DNA from: Tenodera sinensis
Lineage: Eukaryota; Arthropoda; Insecta; Mantodea; Mantidae
Length of the DNA stretch: 64,000 nt
NCBI GenBank assembly: GCA_030765045.1
Contig: CM060965.1
Coordinates: 151,433,374 to 151,497,373, forward strand
Direction: 5' to 3'
The notes under the pieces are model-generated. The model saw only the letters and a list, made by a program, of their open reading frames with translations. It did not search any database and was not told the DNA's origin. Made by a program: the position numbers and the translations under genes. Positions within the stretch are counted from its first letter, which is position 1. Each line of letters begins with the position of its first letter. This document shows, piece after piece, positions 46,327 through 56,817 of the stretch.

Positions 46327-49300
46327 CTAATGCTGGATTTCTGACAATGAAGTCATTAATCCTCTTGTTCTCCAATATTTTTCACTGATGGATGGAGTGC
46401 TAGAAGTGGCCGGGCATATTTGAAGGTGGTCTTGGTCCATTTCCTCTTGCAGATCACATAGAGGACAGAGTGCTAAAGAATATATCCCAATTCTGTTTAA
46501 ATGTTTTACCAGGCAATCATGTCCTGTAATCAACCTGAAGGTTGCAACCACCATTTTTTGAGGATACTCAGGAATTACTGTTTGAATGTTTGGTAGCTCC
46601 CATCTTTTATTTTTTGCTTTTTCACAGTAATATTTTGCAATATTTTTTTTGAACTCAGAGTTGACTAATCTTTTAGCTGCATAAAATGGTAAATTAACTA
46701 TAGATTTCTGCACATTGCCAGTACCCTTTTTTGCAAGAAAATCAGCTTTCTCATTACCAATCAGTCCACAGTAAGCTGGTATCCATTGGAAGACTAGGTG
46801 GGTAAGGATTTTCCAACATTCTATAATTGTTTGGGTTTTTGGTGACAACTTGGAAGTAATTGCTATAATTGCCGCCCTGGAATCTGAGAGAATAACTGCT
46901 TGATGAAAATGTGAAATTCTATACAAAAGATTTTGTAGGGTCATTTGAATTGTTTCAATTTCTCCGTCAAAGTTTGTAGTTCCATAACTTAAAGATTTGT
47001 AATATGAAAAGAGGTGACATGTGACTCCAGCCCCTGCTCCATCTCGGTTTGATATCAATGATCCATCAGTATAAATATGGAGCCATTCATGTTCTGGAAA
47101 TCTAGTATGGCTTGTCTCTAATGCCAATAATTTTAGAACACTAGTTGGAGTATCAATTTTCTTAACTTCTTCTGTCAGGTGTAAGTAATATGTGATGTCT
47201 AATGTTTGTGTCGGATTGACTTTAGATAAGAAATTTTCCTTTGAATTAGGAAGGTGTACATTCTTCTTGATGTCTTGAATTTTGGAAAGAAAGCTCTCCT
47301 GAGTCTTTAGTGTATGAGTAAAATTTCTCTTGTGCCATGGATTGAATGGGAGTCTGATCAACTTTTCGTATTGAATAAGAGCTGCTTTTTCTAATTCATA
47401 TTCAATGGGGTATTGGTTGGTTAGTATTTCCATAGCTGCTATTGGTGTAGTTTTGATAGCACCTGTAATTAGTCTCAGACTTTGGTTTTGAAAGATTTGA
47501 ATTTTTTTTTTTTTTTTTTTTTGTATTTGCTGTTACAAGAACTTTGCTGCAGTAAGTAAATAATGGCTTTATATATACATTGTATGTTGTGTTAAGATTT
47601 GCTCTGGAACATCCCCACTTCATTTCTGTTAGATGTTTTAACAGTGAAAGGCGCCTCCCTACTCTGTGTATTACATTTTCCATTTGTTTGGTCCATGTAA
47701 GTTTGGTATTAAATGTAACTCCTAAATACTTTGCTTCCTTTGTTTCTGGTAATTGTTGACCCTCAAAATTTAGTTTTATTTATAGTGGTTTTATTCTTAG
47801 TGAAAAGATTTGGTAGTTTGATTTTGTTGTATTAACAGTCATCAAATTTTCTTTGGTCCAGTTTTGTAGGTTGTTTAAGGATTGTTGCATGGTTTCTTCT
47901 AGTTCTGTACTTTTGTTTTTTGGTTATGAAGTCCACATTACCAAGTCATCAGCAAATAGGGCACACTTCACACTTGATTCTTGTATTTGTTGTGGCAGAT
48001 CATTAATAAATATATTAAAAAGTGTAGTGCTGAGCACTGCGCCTTTTGGTAAGCCGAGGTGTACTTGTTTATATTTAGATATATTTCTTCCATATCTGGT
48101 AGCAATAAAGCATTGTGTTAGGAAATGATTTAGCCATGAAAACATTGGACCTTGTACCCAATTTTTTTTTACTTTCTTTTGTAGTTTTGTTCTGCATAAA
48201 GAATCACATGCACTTTGGAAATCAATAAAAACTGATACATTATCTCCTTTTCTATTGAAGGAGTCTTTGATTTCTTGACTGAGAAGTAAGACTTGTTCAT
48301 TTGTAGAGTGTAACTCTCTGAATCCAGCTTGACATGGGGATATTAAATTTTGTGATTCTAGAAACCAATTTAACCTATTTGACACCATTCTTTCCATCAC
48401 ATTTGCTATTATGCCAGTAAGAGCTATTGGTCTACAATTGTTTATTTCTAATGCTGTTTCGTCTTTTTTCAAGAGTGGGACAATTTAAGAGGTAGAACTG
48501 GAACTTAAAAATTCAATGCCACAACTGGGATTTGAACCACAGACCTTCCGCTTGCCGGGCGGATGCTCTAACCACTGAGCTATTGTGACAAACTGCCAGA
48601 ATGGCATTAAATTCTCAAGCCAGTTCATATTTCTCCTGGTAAACCACAAAGGCAGTCTCACATCAGAGACAATTACCCCAATGGTGACTTACTATTGCAA
48701 GTACTTTATATCCCAGGATTAAATAACCTTCACATGGTAATTATTATTTATTTATGCCAACAAACTTACTGTTGGTGTTTTTAAATACACAAGCCGTGTG
48801 TGGGCAAAGTTTAAGAGGTAGAACTGGAACTTAAAAATTCAATGCCACAACTGGGATTTGAACCACAGACCTTCCACTTGCCGGGCAGACGCTCTAACCA
48901 CTGAGCTATTGTGACAAACTGCCAGAATGGCATTAAATTCTCAAGCCAGTTCGTATTTCTCCTGGTAAACCACAAAGGCAGTCTCACATCAGAGACAATT
49001 ACCCCAATGGTGACTTACTATTGCAAGTACTTTATATCCCAGGATTAAATAACCTTCATATGGTAATTATTATTTATTTATGCCAACAAACTTACTGTTG
49101 GTGTTTTTAAACACACAAGCCGTGTGTGGGCAAAGTTTAAGAGGTAGAACTGGAACTTAAAAATTCAATGCCACAACTGGGATTTGAACCACAGACCTTC
49201 CGCTTGCCGGGCGGACGCTCTAACCACTGAGCTATTGTGACAAACTGCCAGAATGGCATTAAATTCTCAAGCCAGTTCGTATTTCTCCTGGTAAACCACA

Positions 49301-49622
49301 AAGGCAGTCTCACATCAAATCCCAGTTGTGGCATTGAATTTTTAAGTTCCAGTTCTACCTCTTAAACTTTGCCCACACATGGCTTGTGTGTTTAAAAACA
49401 CCAACAGTAAGTTTGTTGGCATAAATAAATAATCATTACCAAGTGGGACAACTGTTGCTTTTCGCCATTCAGCAGGTACAGTGGTTTTCCAGGATAGATT
49501 GTAGAGTTTTAGTAGTTGTTGTTTTGCTGTTTTTTCAAGGTTTTTTATGAACTCTGGATGTATGTGATCTCATCCAGGAGACTTTTTGTTTTTTAGATTA
49601 TTTATTGCAATGTTAGGTTCTG
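46327..49622 (-). pseudogene. LINE A ORF2 remnant
   Basis: RT motifs: KKSPG, HPEFIKNL, then across the insertion CRPIALTGIIANVMERMVSN, FREL-HSTNEQVLLLSQ, VFIDFQSACDSL (first Asp), GLPKGAVLSTTLFNIFINDL, and CALFADDLVMWTS (FADD). RNase H in the frame 46327-47433: IYTDGS, DGEIETI, LSDSRAAI, and WIPAYCGLIGNEKADFLAKK, where the usual His of PAHCG is Tyr. The C-terminus is CPLCDLQEEMDQDHLQIC. Damage: a stop after KKSPG, frameshifts near 47420-47920, a 20 bp A-run (T on +) at 47503-47522 and the 958 bp SINE insertion. Related to, but clearly diverged from, LINE B. Confidence 0.88.
48474..49451 (-). mobile_element. tandem tRNA-SINE insertion with inverted end
   Basis: Flanked by perfect 10 bp duplications AGTGGGACAA (48474-48483 and 49442-49451) inside LINE A. 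The insert is 2.6 head-to-tail copies of a 326 bp unit starting at 48484, 48810 and 49136, then at about 49318 an abrupt switch to about 124 bp in opposite orientation. Each unit holds a minus-strand tRNA-like head (AATAGCTCAGTGGTTAGAGC, GTGGTTCAAATCCCAG) of SINE family F. Units differ by only a few bases. Confidence 0.9.
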
Positions 49623-49638
49623 TTGTTGTTGTTGTTTT

Positions 49639-52161
49639 CTAGTGCCTTGCATCTGGCAATGAAGCCATTAGCATTCGTGCTTTCCAATACTTTTGAACTG
49701 TAGTTTCTTCTGATCTTAATGCTTCACAGGTCTTCAAGTGGTCTTCATTCATTTCTGCTGGATCGTTACACAGGACACATATTGGTGAGGCTGAGATACC
49801 TATTCTGTAGAGATGACTTGCTAAGCAGTCGTGATTTGTCAATAGTCGGAAGGCTGCAACCGCTGTTTTCCGTGGTCTCTGGGGGATTATATCTGGGTTG
49901 GAAAGTAGTGTAATCCATTTTTTATCTTTGGCATTTGTTTCTATTTCTTGTAGGTATGAATGAGAAAATTTTTTAACGATCAAGCGTTTTATTGAGGAAT
50001 ATGAGAAATTGAATTTAGAATTTTGTTTTATTGTTGTGCCTTTCTTGGTAAGTGAGTCTGCAGCTTCATTCCCCATGACTCCACAGTGTGCTGGAATCCA
50101 TTGGAGCTGAACAGTCTTATTAACTTTTTGGAGTTGTGTTAACATTTTGTAGCATTCTCTAATTTTTGTTGACTTCTTTGTAGTATTTGAACATATTCCC
50201 TGAATTGCAGCTTTAGAATCCGAAAGAATGACTGCCTTGTTAAATTTATTTAAGGGAAGATTTAATAATTGTTGGAGAGCAATGTATATAGCCTCTATTT
50301 CTCCATCATAATTTGTTGTGTCTCTGCCAACAGAATGATAAAAGGAAAAATGTGAACACATAACTCCAGCTCCAGTAAGGTTTCCCTTGGAGGATCCATC
50401 AGTATATATGTGCAGCCATTCTTCTGTGGGATACCTAGTATTGATTGTTTCCAGAGCTAGAAGTTTTTGTATTTCTTTTGGTGTGTCTGATTTACTTATT
50501 TCCTCTATTAATTCCAAATTGAAGGTAGGTTGCAATAATTCCAATGGATTTTCTCTTATAAGTAGATTTTCTCTGGTGTTAGGAATGTTCAATTTGGATT
50601 TAATCTGTGTTACCTTTTCTAGGAAACTATTATGAGTTTTAAGGATTGAAGGGGGGAGGTTCTCTTCTGTCCATTTAGAGTTTGGCAGTCGTAACATTTT
50701 CTCGTGTTGGAGCAATGCTTGTTCTTCCATTTTTGTTGTTATTGATGGGGTCCGTGTTAAGGCAAGCATGGCATCAATAGGTGTGGATTTAACCGCTCCA
50801 GTGATTAGGCGAAGAGCCTGATTTTGTATTTGTTCAAGTTTATTGATGTTAGCATTTGCTGCCGTTATTAAACCTTCAGAACAGTTCAAGAGGTTTGGTT
50901 TAACATACATTTTGTATGTTGTGTTAAGGACTCTCCTTGAGCAGCCCCATTTAGCACCAGCTAACCTTTTCAGGATTTGCAGTTTCTTTTCAACCTTTTC
51001 TGAGATGTTTGTTATATGTTTTTTCCAACTTAGCTTTCTGTCGAAAGTGATGCCTAAGTATTTGGCATCATCAACTGCTTTGAGTGGTTTACCATTATAA
51101 TTTATGTTAGTATTAACTGGTTTGTATTTTAGTGTAAATAATTCATAATTTGTTTTTTCCTCATTGATAGTCATGAGGTTTTTGGAGCTCCATTCATGTA
51201 CTTTGTTTAGGGCTGTTTCTATTCTGTCTTTAATTAATTCAGGTTTTTTTGGAGAGCCTGAAGTCCAAATGCATACATCGTCAGCAAATAAAGCAATTTT
51301 GGTTTCTAAAGTTTTTATTATTGATGGAAGGTCATTTATATATATGTTAAAGGGTGTTGTGCTCAGAACAGCACCTTGTGGAAGTCCTCGGTGTGTTTGT
51401 TTATATTTGGAAATGTATGTATTATATTTTGTGGCACAAAATCTTTGTGAAATAAACTGAGTTATCCATTTAAGCATGTTACTTTTCACACCTATTGATT
51501 GCAACTTCTCAATTAATTTGTTTCTCCAGACTGAGTCATATGCTGATTTAAAATCAATGAATACTGCCAAGGTATCCTCCTTTCTATTGAAAGCTTCCTT
51601 GATGTCTTGGCTTAGTAGGAGTACATTTTCACTTGTACTATGATTCTGTCTGAAGCCGGTCTGTGAACTATTAATTAAGTTGTAATATTCTAGGAACCAG
51701 TTAAGTCTAGATGCCACCATTCTTTCCATTACTTTTGCAATAACACTGGTCAAAGATATTGGCCTGAAACTATTAACATTGTTTGAGGGTTTGTTTTTCT
51801 TTAAAATTGGGATGATAATGGCTTTTTTCCAGTCGGAAGGTACAGTCATTCTCCAACACGTGTTATATAGTTTAAGTAGGATTCCTTTTCCTTTCCTGCC
51901 AAGGTGTTTAATAAACTCTGGGTGGATCTTGTCAGGTCCTGGAGATTTTTTGTTCTGTAATTGTTCTATTGCTAAATCCAGTTCTGTTTCATTAAAATCC
52001 CAAATAAAAATATCATTTCGTATACCTTTTGGCTTATTAGTTTCTCTGATAGTTTTTTGGATAGCCTTATCTTGTTTTTTATATGCTTGGGGTATTCTTT
52101 GTGATAGGTTCTTGCATATTAAAATTTTGAAAAAAGATATTCCATTGAGTGTTAGGATCAC
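49639..52161 (-). CDS. LINE B ORF2, RT and RNase H part (840 codons open)
   Basis: Reverse transcriptase from about residue 60: NKKSPGPDKIHPEFIK, FRPISLTSVIAKVMERMVAS, GFRQNHSTSENVLLLSQD, VFIDFKSAYDSVW (first Asp), GLPQGAVLSTTPFNIYINDL, and IALFADDVCIWTSG (FADD with both Asp). RNase H from about residue 595: IYTDGSSKGNLTGAG, DGEIEAIYIAL, LSDSKAAI, WIPAHCGVMGNEAADSLTKK; all catalytic positions are kept. C-terminus CVLCNDPAEMNEDHLKTC. It would copy element RNA into target DNA in the nucleus. The start ATG is only the first Met in frame: the true ORF2 begins in the endonuclease, from which it is cut off by frameshifts near 52100-52160. The long intact frame suggests a fairly recent insertion. 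Confidence 0.9.
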   Translation of the reverse strand: MILTLNGISFFKILICKNLSQRIPQAYKKQDKAIQKTIRETNKPKGIRNDIFIWDFNETELDLAIEQLQNKKSPGPDKIHPEFIKHLGRKGKGILLKLYNTCWRMTVPSDWKKAIIIPILKKNKPSNNVNSFRPISLTSVIAKVMERMVASRLNWFLEYYNLINSSQTGFRQNHSTSENVLLLSQDIKEAFNRKEDTLAVFIDFKSAYDSVWRNKLIEKLQSIGVKSNMLKWITQFISQRFCATKYNTYISKYKQTHRGLPQGAVLSTTPFNIYINDLPSIIKTLETKIALFADDVCIWTSGSPKKPELIKDRIETALNKVHEWSSKNLMTINEEKTNYELFTLKYKPVNTNINYNGKPLKAVDDAKYLGITFDRKLSWKKHITNISEKVEKKLQILKRLAGAKWGCSRRVLNTTYKMYVKPNLLNCSEGLITAANANINKLEQIQNQALRLITGAVKSTPIDAMLALTRTPSITTKMEEQALLQHEKMLRLPNSKWTEENLPPSILKTHNSFLEKVTQIKSKLNIPNTRENLLIRENPLELLQPTFNLELIEEISKSDTPKEIQKLLALETINTRYPTEEWLHIYTDGSSKGNLTGAGVMCSHFSFYHSVGRDTTNYDGEIEAIYIALQQLLNLPLNKFNKAVILSDSKAAIQGICSNTTKKSTKIRECYKMLTQLQKVNKTVQLQWIPAHCGVMGNEAADSLTKKGTTIKQNSKFNFSYSSIKRLIVKKFSHSYLQEIETNAKDKKWITLLSNPDIIPQRPRKTAVAAFRLLTNHDCLASHLYRIGISASPICVLCNDPAEMNEDHLKTCEALRSEETTVQKYWKARMLMASLPDARH

Positions 52162-53430
52162 ATTCTCTTTCTTGTTTCAAATCTTTCTTAAATTCTTTAC
52201 ATTCCTTTTTATTATTTCTTGTTACTTTATGTGAATTAGCATAACATTTATTGAATGTTTCGGCTATGACTGCATCATTTACTAATATTTTATTGTTGTG
52301 TATGATAGGTGTGCTGTTTTCTTTCCTGTCCTTGGCATTTTTTATGAACTTATGAACTTTTACCATCTCTCCTATAATCCATTTTTTCTAAGAAATTATT
52401 GAAGTGATTCTTTTTAGTAGTATTAATTTCTTTTTTTAGTGAGGCACATTTCTTCCGCCATATTTGTGTTTCCAATATGTTTTTTGTTTGTTCAGCTGTA
52501 TTTATAGCTATATCCCTTTGCTTTTACAGTTCTTCTAACTGGGGGTTCCAAAAGGGTTTGAAATTTTTATTTCTTCCACGAGGAATATGTCTTTTTGCAG
52601 TTTCTAGGATGACTTTACAGAAATTTTTGTTCATATGATCTGGGTGGTCATGCAGCTGTGAGTTTGGTTGTTCTTTAAATTTATGTTCCAGTTCAGTTTT
52701 ATATTTATTCCAATCTGCTTTTTTGAAGTTCCAATACAGGTTCGGAAGACCTTGACTGTTATTTGTATTCTCTAGTTTTATATCAGCAACTACTGCTCTG
52801 TGACTAGAACTTGGGTCTTCTATAACTTGTTTTTTAATTTTTGAAACTATATCTGTTGCAGTTAACAAGAGGTCTAGGTTACTGCCTACTCCAGAATAAT
52901 GTATGAAGGTTTTGGGATCTTCTTTATCTCAAATTAGTTCAAAGGTTGTGGTATTCATAAATTCTTCCACTATCTGCCCTGTAGAATCCACTTTTTCATA
53001 ACCCCATCTTTCGGAATGGGCATTGAAATCCCCAATTATGATTGTTTTATTTAATTGTTTAATAAGTGAGAGATCCGGTTCATTCCTGCGAGGATTGTAA
53101 ATACTGTATAAATGAAGATGTGTTATGCTATCCCAAAAATTTAGCTTTATTAATTCAGTTTTATCTTTGTTATCCATTTCTTTAACAATTTGAAAGGAGG
53201 ACTTAATATCATTTTTGACTCCAACTAATATTCCAGTTCTTATCTGTCTATTTTTGGGAATTAGATGTAGCAAAACTCCAGTAAAATTGAAGTATTTAAG
53301 TTGATCATTTGTTAGATTTGCTTCTTGTATGACAAATATATCTATGTTATAGTCAAATACAATTTTATTCAGTTCTATTCTTTTTGTTTGGGTGAGACCA
53401 CCTGCGTTTCATTGTAGAATTCTGATGTTA
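52079..53430 (-). pseudogene. LINE B ORF2, endonuclease and linker, broken
   Basis: The minus strand starts RILQ-stop-NAGGLTQTKRIELNK near 53430; related elements read QWNAGG there, so Trp has become a TGA stop. Then IFVIQEANL (catalytic Glu), RTGILVGVKNDI, SIYNPRR and IIGDFNAHSERWGYE (catalytic Asp-x-Asn and its neighbours), in the AP-endonuclease fold that nicks target DNA. A stop interrupts near 52928. The fragment SHRAVVADIKL at about 52795 supplies the usual SDHxxV-like end of the domain in altered form. The linker lies in two frames, 52524-52868 and 52079-52366. Confidence 0.85.
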
Positions 53431-53460
53431 GATCTTCTATTTATATAATTTTTTGGTTCT

Positions 53461-54282
53461 CGAGAAGTAGTCCCTGCCCGGAGATCCGAATGGGGGACTA
53501 TTTTAACTCCGGAACATTTCACCCCTCGAGTCATATTTCATAAATATTGAAGAGACTTAGCAGTAAAAGCGGTTAGCTTTTTAGAGAGCACCATATTTTT
53601 ATGTTTTGGCGGTTACATCGCTCTCTCACAACCCCCAGAATGTCTGGAGGACCACACCTGTCGTTGGTTTACGGGTCTCACCGACCTGACCGGGAGAGTT
53701 ATCAAAATAAATTCACCGACCATATCCTGTGATTACCAATCAGAGGACGTATTACATGCCATGACAGGTCAGCATCTTAGGGGTTAAGAGTTTATAGAGA
53801 AATTAGAGAAATGGAGAGGTTGGGAAAATAAAGACTCCCTAGCCCTCAGGAACCCTAATAGCATCGGAGTCAGAAGAGAACAAAAGATCACCAAGGTAAG
53901 ATCAGATAGAAAAGCTACAGTGAGGAGCAAAACACCAGTAAGTGGAAGTAATGTTCTGCTCAGCTTGGGCACCTTGTGGTCGCCATTCACATATCCCCTA
54001 GATGGAGACTCCTGAGTATTTATGTCAGAAAGTAGCAAGTAACAAACTGTTATCTTTGCACATTCTTGTGGAATTATGCATCCAACTTGGATAAAAGAAC
54101 TATTTATTTTTTCAAAATCGGCAGATCAAAGAACAAAATGCCATTGGACTTTTGTGTTTGTAATGCTTCTATGAAGCACATATTAGAAGGAATGTAATGA
54201 CTTCCCTTCCAGACTGTATATAGATTTGTTTAATCCGTATTTATTTTTATACAATAACAATATTATTGGTGTTTTAGCCAAG
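53461..54282. other. probable LINE B 5' region, then intron sequence
   Basis: 53461-53780 is GC-richer than its surroundings and includes AGTCCCTGCCCGGAGATCCG. Contiguity with the endonuclease frame suggests 5' or inter-ORF sequence of LINE B. An 84-codon minus frame at 53784-54038 has no recognisable motif. No ORF1 seen. Confidence 0.4.
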
Positions 54283-54571
54283 CAAAACTCAGTACTGGCA
54301 CAGTTGGTAGAGCACCTGCTTGCTGTGCTAGGGTTCCCGGGTTTGATTCTCGGCATGGGGGTAGAAATTTTTCTCCAGCCAAGATTATTCCTCATCCTTC
54401 CCTGACTCTGAAAGTGTGAATGTGTATGTGAATTCGATGTATAAAAACCCCAAAGACCAAAAAACCCACTGTTAAACAAGTAACACCATTTGCCAATAGA
54501 CAAAGCTGCCGATATGACCTCTGCAGTTAAAGGCAGGATATAAATGGAACAAATAAAACAAAACTCAGTAC
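54283..54571 (+). repeat. SINE family C, full length, with target-site duplication
   Basis: Perfect 13 bp flanks CAAAACTCAGTAC at 54283-54295 and 54559-54571. Head GGCACAGTTGGTAGAGCACC, B box GGGTTTGATTCTCGG, body with CTGCCGATATGACCTCTGCA and end GGCAGGATATAAATGGAACA plus an A-rich tail. It ends about 200 bp before a KCNQ exon. Confidence 0.93.
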
Positions 54572-54768
54572 AAAACCATCTTATAAGAATAATATTTTCC
54601 GGGAAGTTAAAAATGTTTGCAGCAATTTGTGCAACAAAACTGTGGCCTAGCACTTAATTTCTGTGAACCTCTAATTGCTCTTTAATACATTCAGCAGCTA
54701 AAATTTTAAATGTTATAAATTTATTTTGTGAAAATATCTCAATAAACTCCTTTTTTATTTATTTTTAG

Positions 54769-54978
54769 GGCATCCTTGGTTCAGGATTTGCACTCAAAGT
54801 ACAACAGAAGCAACGTCAGAAGCACTTCAATAGACAAATTCCAGCTGCTGCAATGCTCATTCAATGTTTATGGCGCTGTTATGCAGCAGATAAATCCTTC
54901 AACAGCCTTGCCACATGGAAAATATATGTAAAAGATGTTAACCAACCCAATCAGAATACATCAACTCCTTTAGGAAAG
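54769..54978 (+). CDS. KCNQ: KCNQ-type potassium channel, exon with S6 end and helix A
   Basis: 70 codons, phase 0 at both ends, acceptor ATTTTTAG at 54768 and donor GTAAGT at 54979. It starts GILGSGFALKVQQKQRQKHF, the end of S6 and the cytoplasmic extension nearly invariant in KCNQ channels, then NRQIPAAAMLIQCLWRCYAA: helix A with the IQ calmodulin-binding motif (LIQxxWRxYAA). After STWK-like ATWKIYVKDV the sequence becomes family-variable (NQPNQNTSTPLGK). Helix B, the tetramerisation domain and the stop codon must lie in exons beyond 64000, or were not recognised. Confidence 0.96.
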
Positions 54979-55854
54979 GTAAGTACTACTCAGGGACTAT
55001 AGATTGGAAATGGAAACACTTCGCTAGAATGCAAATATGAACGAATACAGAAATTAGTGTAATGAAAGAAAATGAATGATATTCCGGAAAGTAAATGTTT
55101 TATTTTGCCATGCATCTTTTTTGAAATGAAAAGATTTTTGCTTAGGCAGTTAAATAAAAGAGCTATAATGCAATACATTGAGGGCCAAAAATGAAAGTAA
55201 TATGAAGAAAATTTTAATTAGTTACCATAATTAATATAAAGGACAAATATTGACCATCTACATTTTCCGAAGGCTGTTCAGTGTAAGAAAAACTTATCTG
55301 TGCTTGCAGATGCTAGTTTATGCAAAATAGTAGTAAATTAGATGTTATGTTTATTGCCTGTCTTGCTGATAAGCTAGTAACTAATGAATAATGTTGTATA
55401 AAACTATTGGCAGATCTACATTCATCAGGAGAAACATAGATGTTGCAGCAACAAATTGTCTGTGCCTTCAGGTGTTAGTACATGCAAAAAATAGTGGTGA
55501 ATTAGATATTGATGTTAGTTGCCTGATTTGCTGATGATCTAGCTGCATGAAGCAACATAATACATATTTGATGTTGTGTGGAACATCATATTATGATGAC
55601 CTAGTGGTTCTGAAGGATGCTTGATATGGACACAATAGTTTTAATATTTGTTTTAGGATTGCAGTGGATTAGTTTAGTTATTAAATTAAATATATACTAT
55701 CCAATTTCATAGCAATAAAAATGAATCCAATGCCATGCCACTCATGCAACATACTTGCCTTCTATGATGCCCCCTTTGGCTCTATTCCTGGGAGGGCAGT
55801 TTATATTAGTAACCTTCACCATCTAAAACAGAACATCATTAATTAATAATACTA
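54979..55854. other. intron sequence
   Basis: Loose internal similarity between about 55270-55390 and 55430-55550 (AACTTATCTGTGCTTGCAG / AAATTGTCTGTGCCTTCAG, then GTTAGT, GATGTT, TTGCTGAT) suggests an old tandem duplication of about 160 bp. No gene seen. Confidence 0.45.
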
Positions 55855-56045
55855 ACATAATTCAGTGGCAAAGTTAGTTATAACCAACTTGGGAAGTCTA
55901 AGGTTTACCTTAGTTTTTCCCCTCTTCTTTTTAAAAAGATTAACTCTATACAGCATATTTTTTGGGAATAAACACCATGACACAATCCCTGAAGCTCTGA
56001 TTCTGGAGAGCTCATTCAGCAATGATTTGCCTACCGCAAATACAC

Positions 56046-56285
56046 TTAAATTCTACAAGCTGAGATTTCTTTCCTAATTTCTTCATTTATTATCCGAGTT
56101 GTACATTCAATAAGATCATTTTGAATATTACTCAAAGTTCCTTTAAATCCTGAGGTGGATTCCAAATTCTCTCTTATGAAGTGTTTTTTGTGCCCAAGCA
56201 ACTCAAGATAATACTTGCCTTTATTAGTAGAGTCTTTGTTCACATCATGCACACAAATAGAAGTTCTTATTTCCCTAGGTAACAT
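56046..56285 (-). pseudogene. hAT/ZMYM1-like transposase fragment
   Basis: 79 codons containing KYYLELLGHKKHFIRENLES and LSNIQNDLIECTTRIINEEI then RKEI. This follows the pattern of the DUF4371 region in ZMYM1-like hAT transposases (GKYLELL...IQNDLI..C...I..EI). The following ILADETxD catalytic segment is not readable. The protein is truncated on both sides, so the element could only move with help. Confidence 0.6.
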
Positions 56286-56583
56286 ACACTTGAATTAATC
56301 TTCAATAATATGTTTATTGTGACTTACTGATTCATTGTGCTGCTTCTGATAGGTATGACCAATTCTACAGTTTCCAAGAAGATGAAAACACTTGCTGTTC
56401 TATATATTCTTTTGCAAACTTGATGTTTACATGCCCTTCTATAAAAAAAAATTTATGCAACGTGTGCCAATCTCATTACATTCACTTTTCCCTCCATATA
56501 AATGCAAACATTTGAGACAGAATATTGATCAATAGAGAATTGTTCATGTAAATATTTTTGTAAGAGTGTGTAAATTTCTAATT

Positions 56584-56817
56584 CTTTTAATTTGGGTGTA
56601 TCAGGGACTTATTTCTTTTTAATATTCAAGATCCAATGTCTTCTCGTCACTTTGAGTTCAACCAATGAGAACTGTTACGCGGATGAATACATAAGAATGG
56701 CGGTGTTGCGTCATACCGACGCCAAGCACTCTTTTCATTAGCGTCTGTGAGCTCAAGGTGAAAGGATGTATATTTTCTGATAGCGTGTGAACATGTAATT
56801 TACACCCAAACTTTTAA
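56584..56817. mobile_element. 220 bp MITE nested in the hAT element
   Basis: TTTGGGTGTA (56591-56600) and its perfect complement TACACCCAAA (56801-56810) are terminal inverted repeats, flanked by perfect 7 bp duplications CTTTTAA (56584-56590 and 56811-56817). No coding. The 7 bp duplication does not let me assign a superfamily with confidence. Confidence 0.8.

Larger units (their letters stand above)
46318..49622 (-). mobile_element. LINE A: 5'-truncated RT plus RNase H retrotransposon
   Basis: Minus-strand order: start of RT at 49622 (NLKNKKSPG), rest of RT to about 47920, linker, RNase H and C-terminal Cys/His cluster ending at 46327, then a short (AAC)n tail at about 46318-46326. Interrupted by the tandem SINE insertion 48484-49441. 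The 3' tail of LINE B abuts its truncated 5' end at 49622. Confidence 0.88.
49623..53460 (-). mobile_element. LINE B: APE, RT and RNase H retrotransposon
   Basis: Minus-strand order: endonuclease (about 53430-52930), linker, RT, RNase H and Cys/His cluster, then stop at 49639 followed at once by an (AAC)n tail at 49623-49636. The domain set is that of the I group of non-LTR elements. No ORF1 was found upstream, where 53461-54050 may be 5' sequence of the element. Confidence 0.9.

Noticed and set aside
48484..49317. Regular 326 bp direct repeats, considered as CRISPR-like or satellite
   Set aside because: Units are contiguous without spacers and carry a tRNA-like head, inside one target-site duplication; a SINE multimer explains them.
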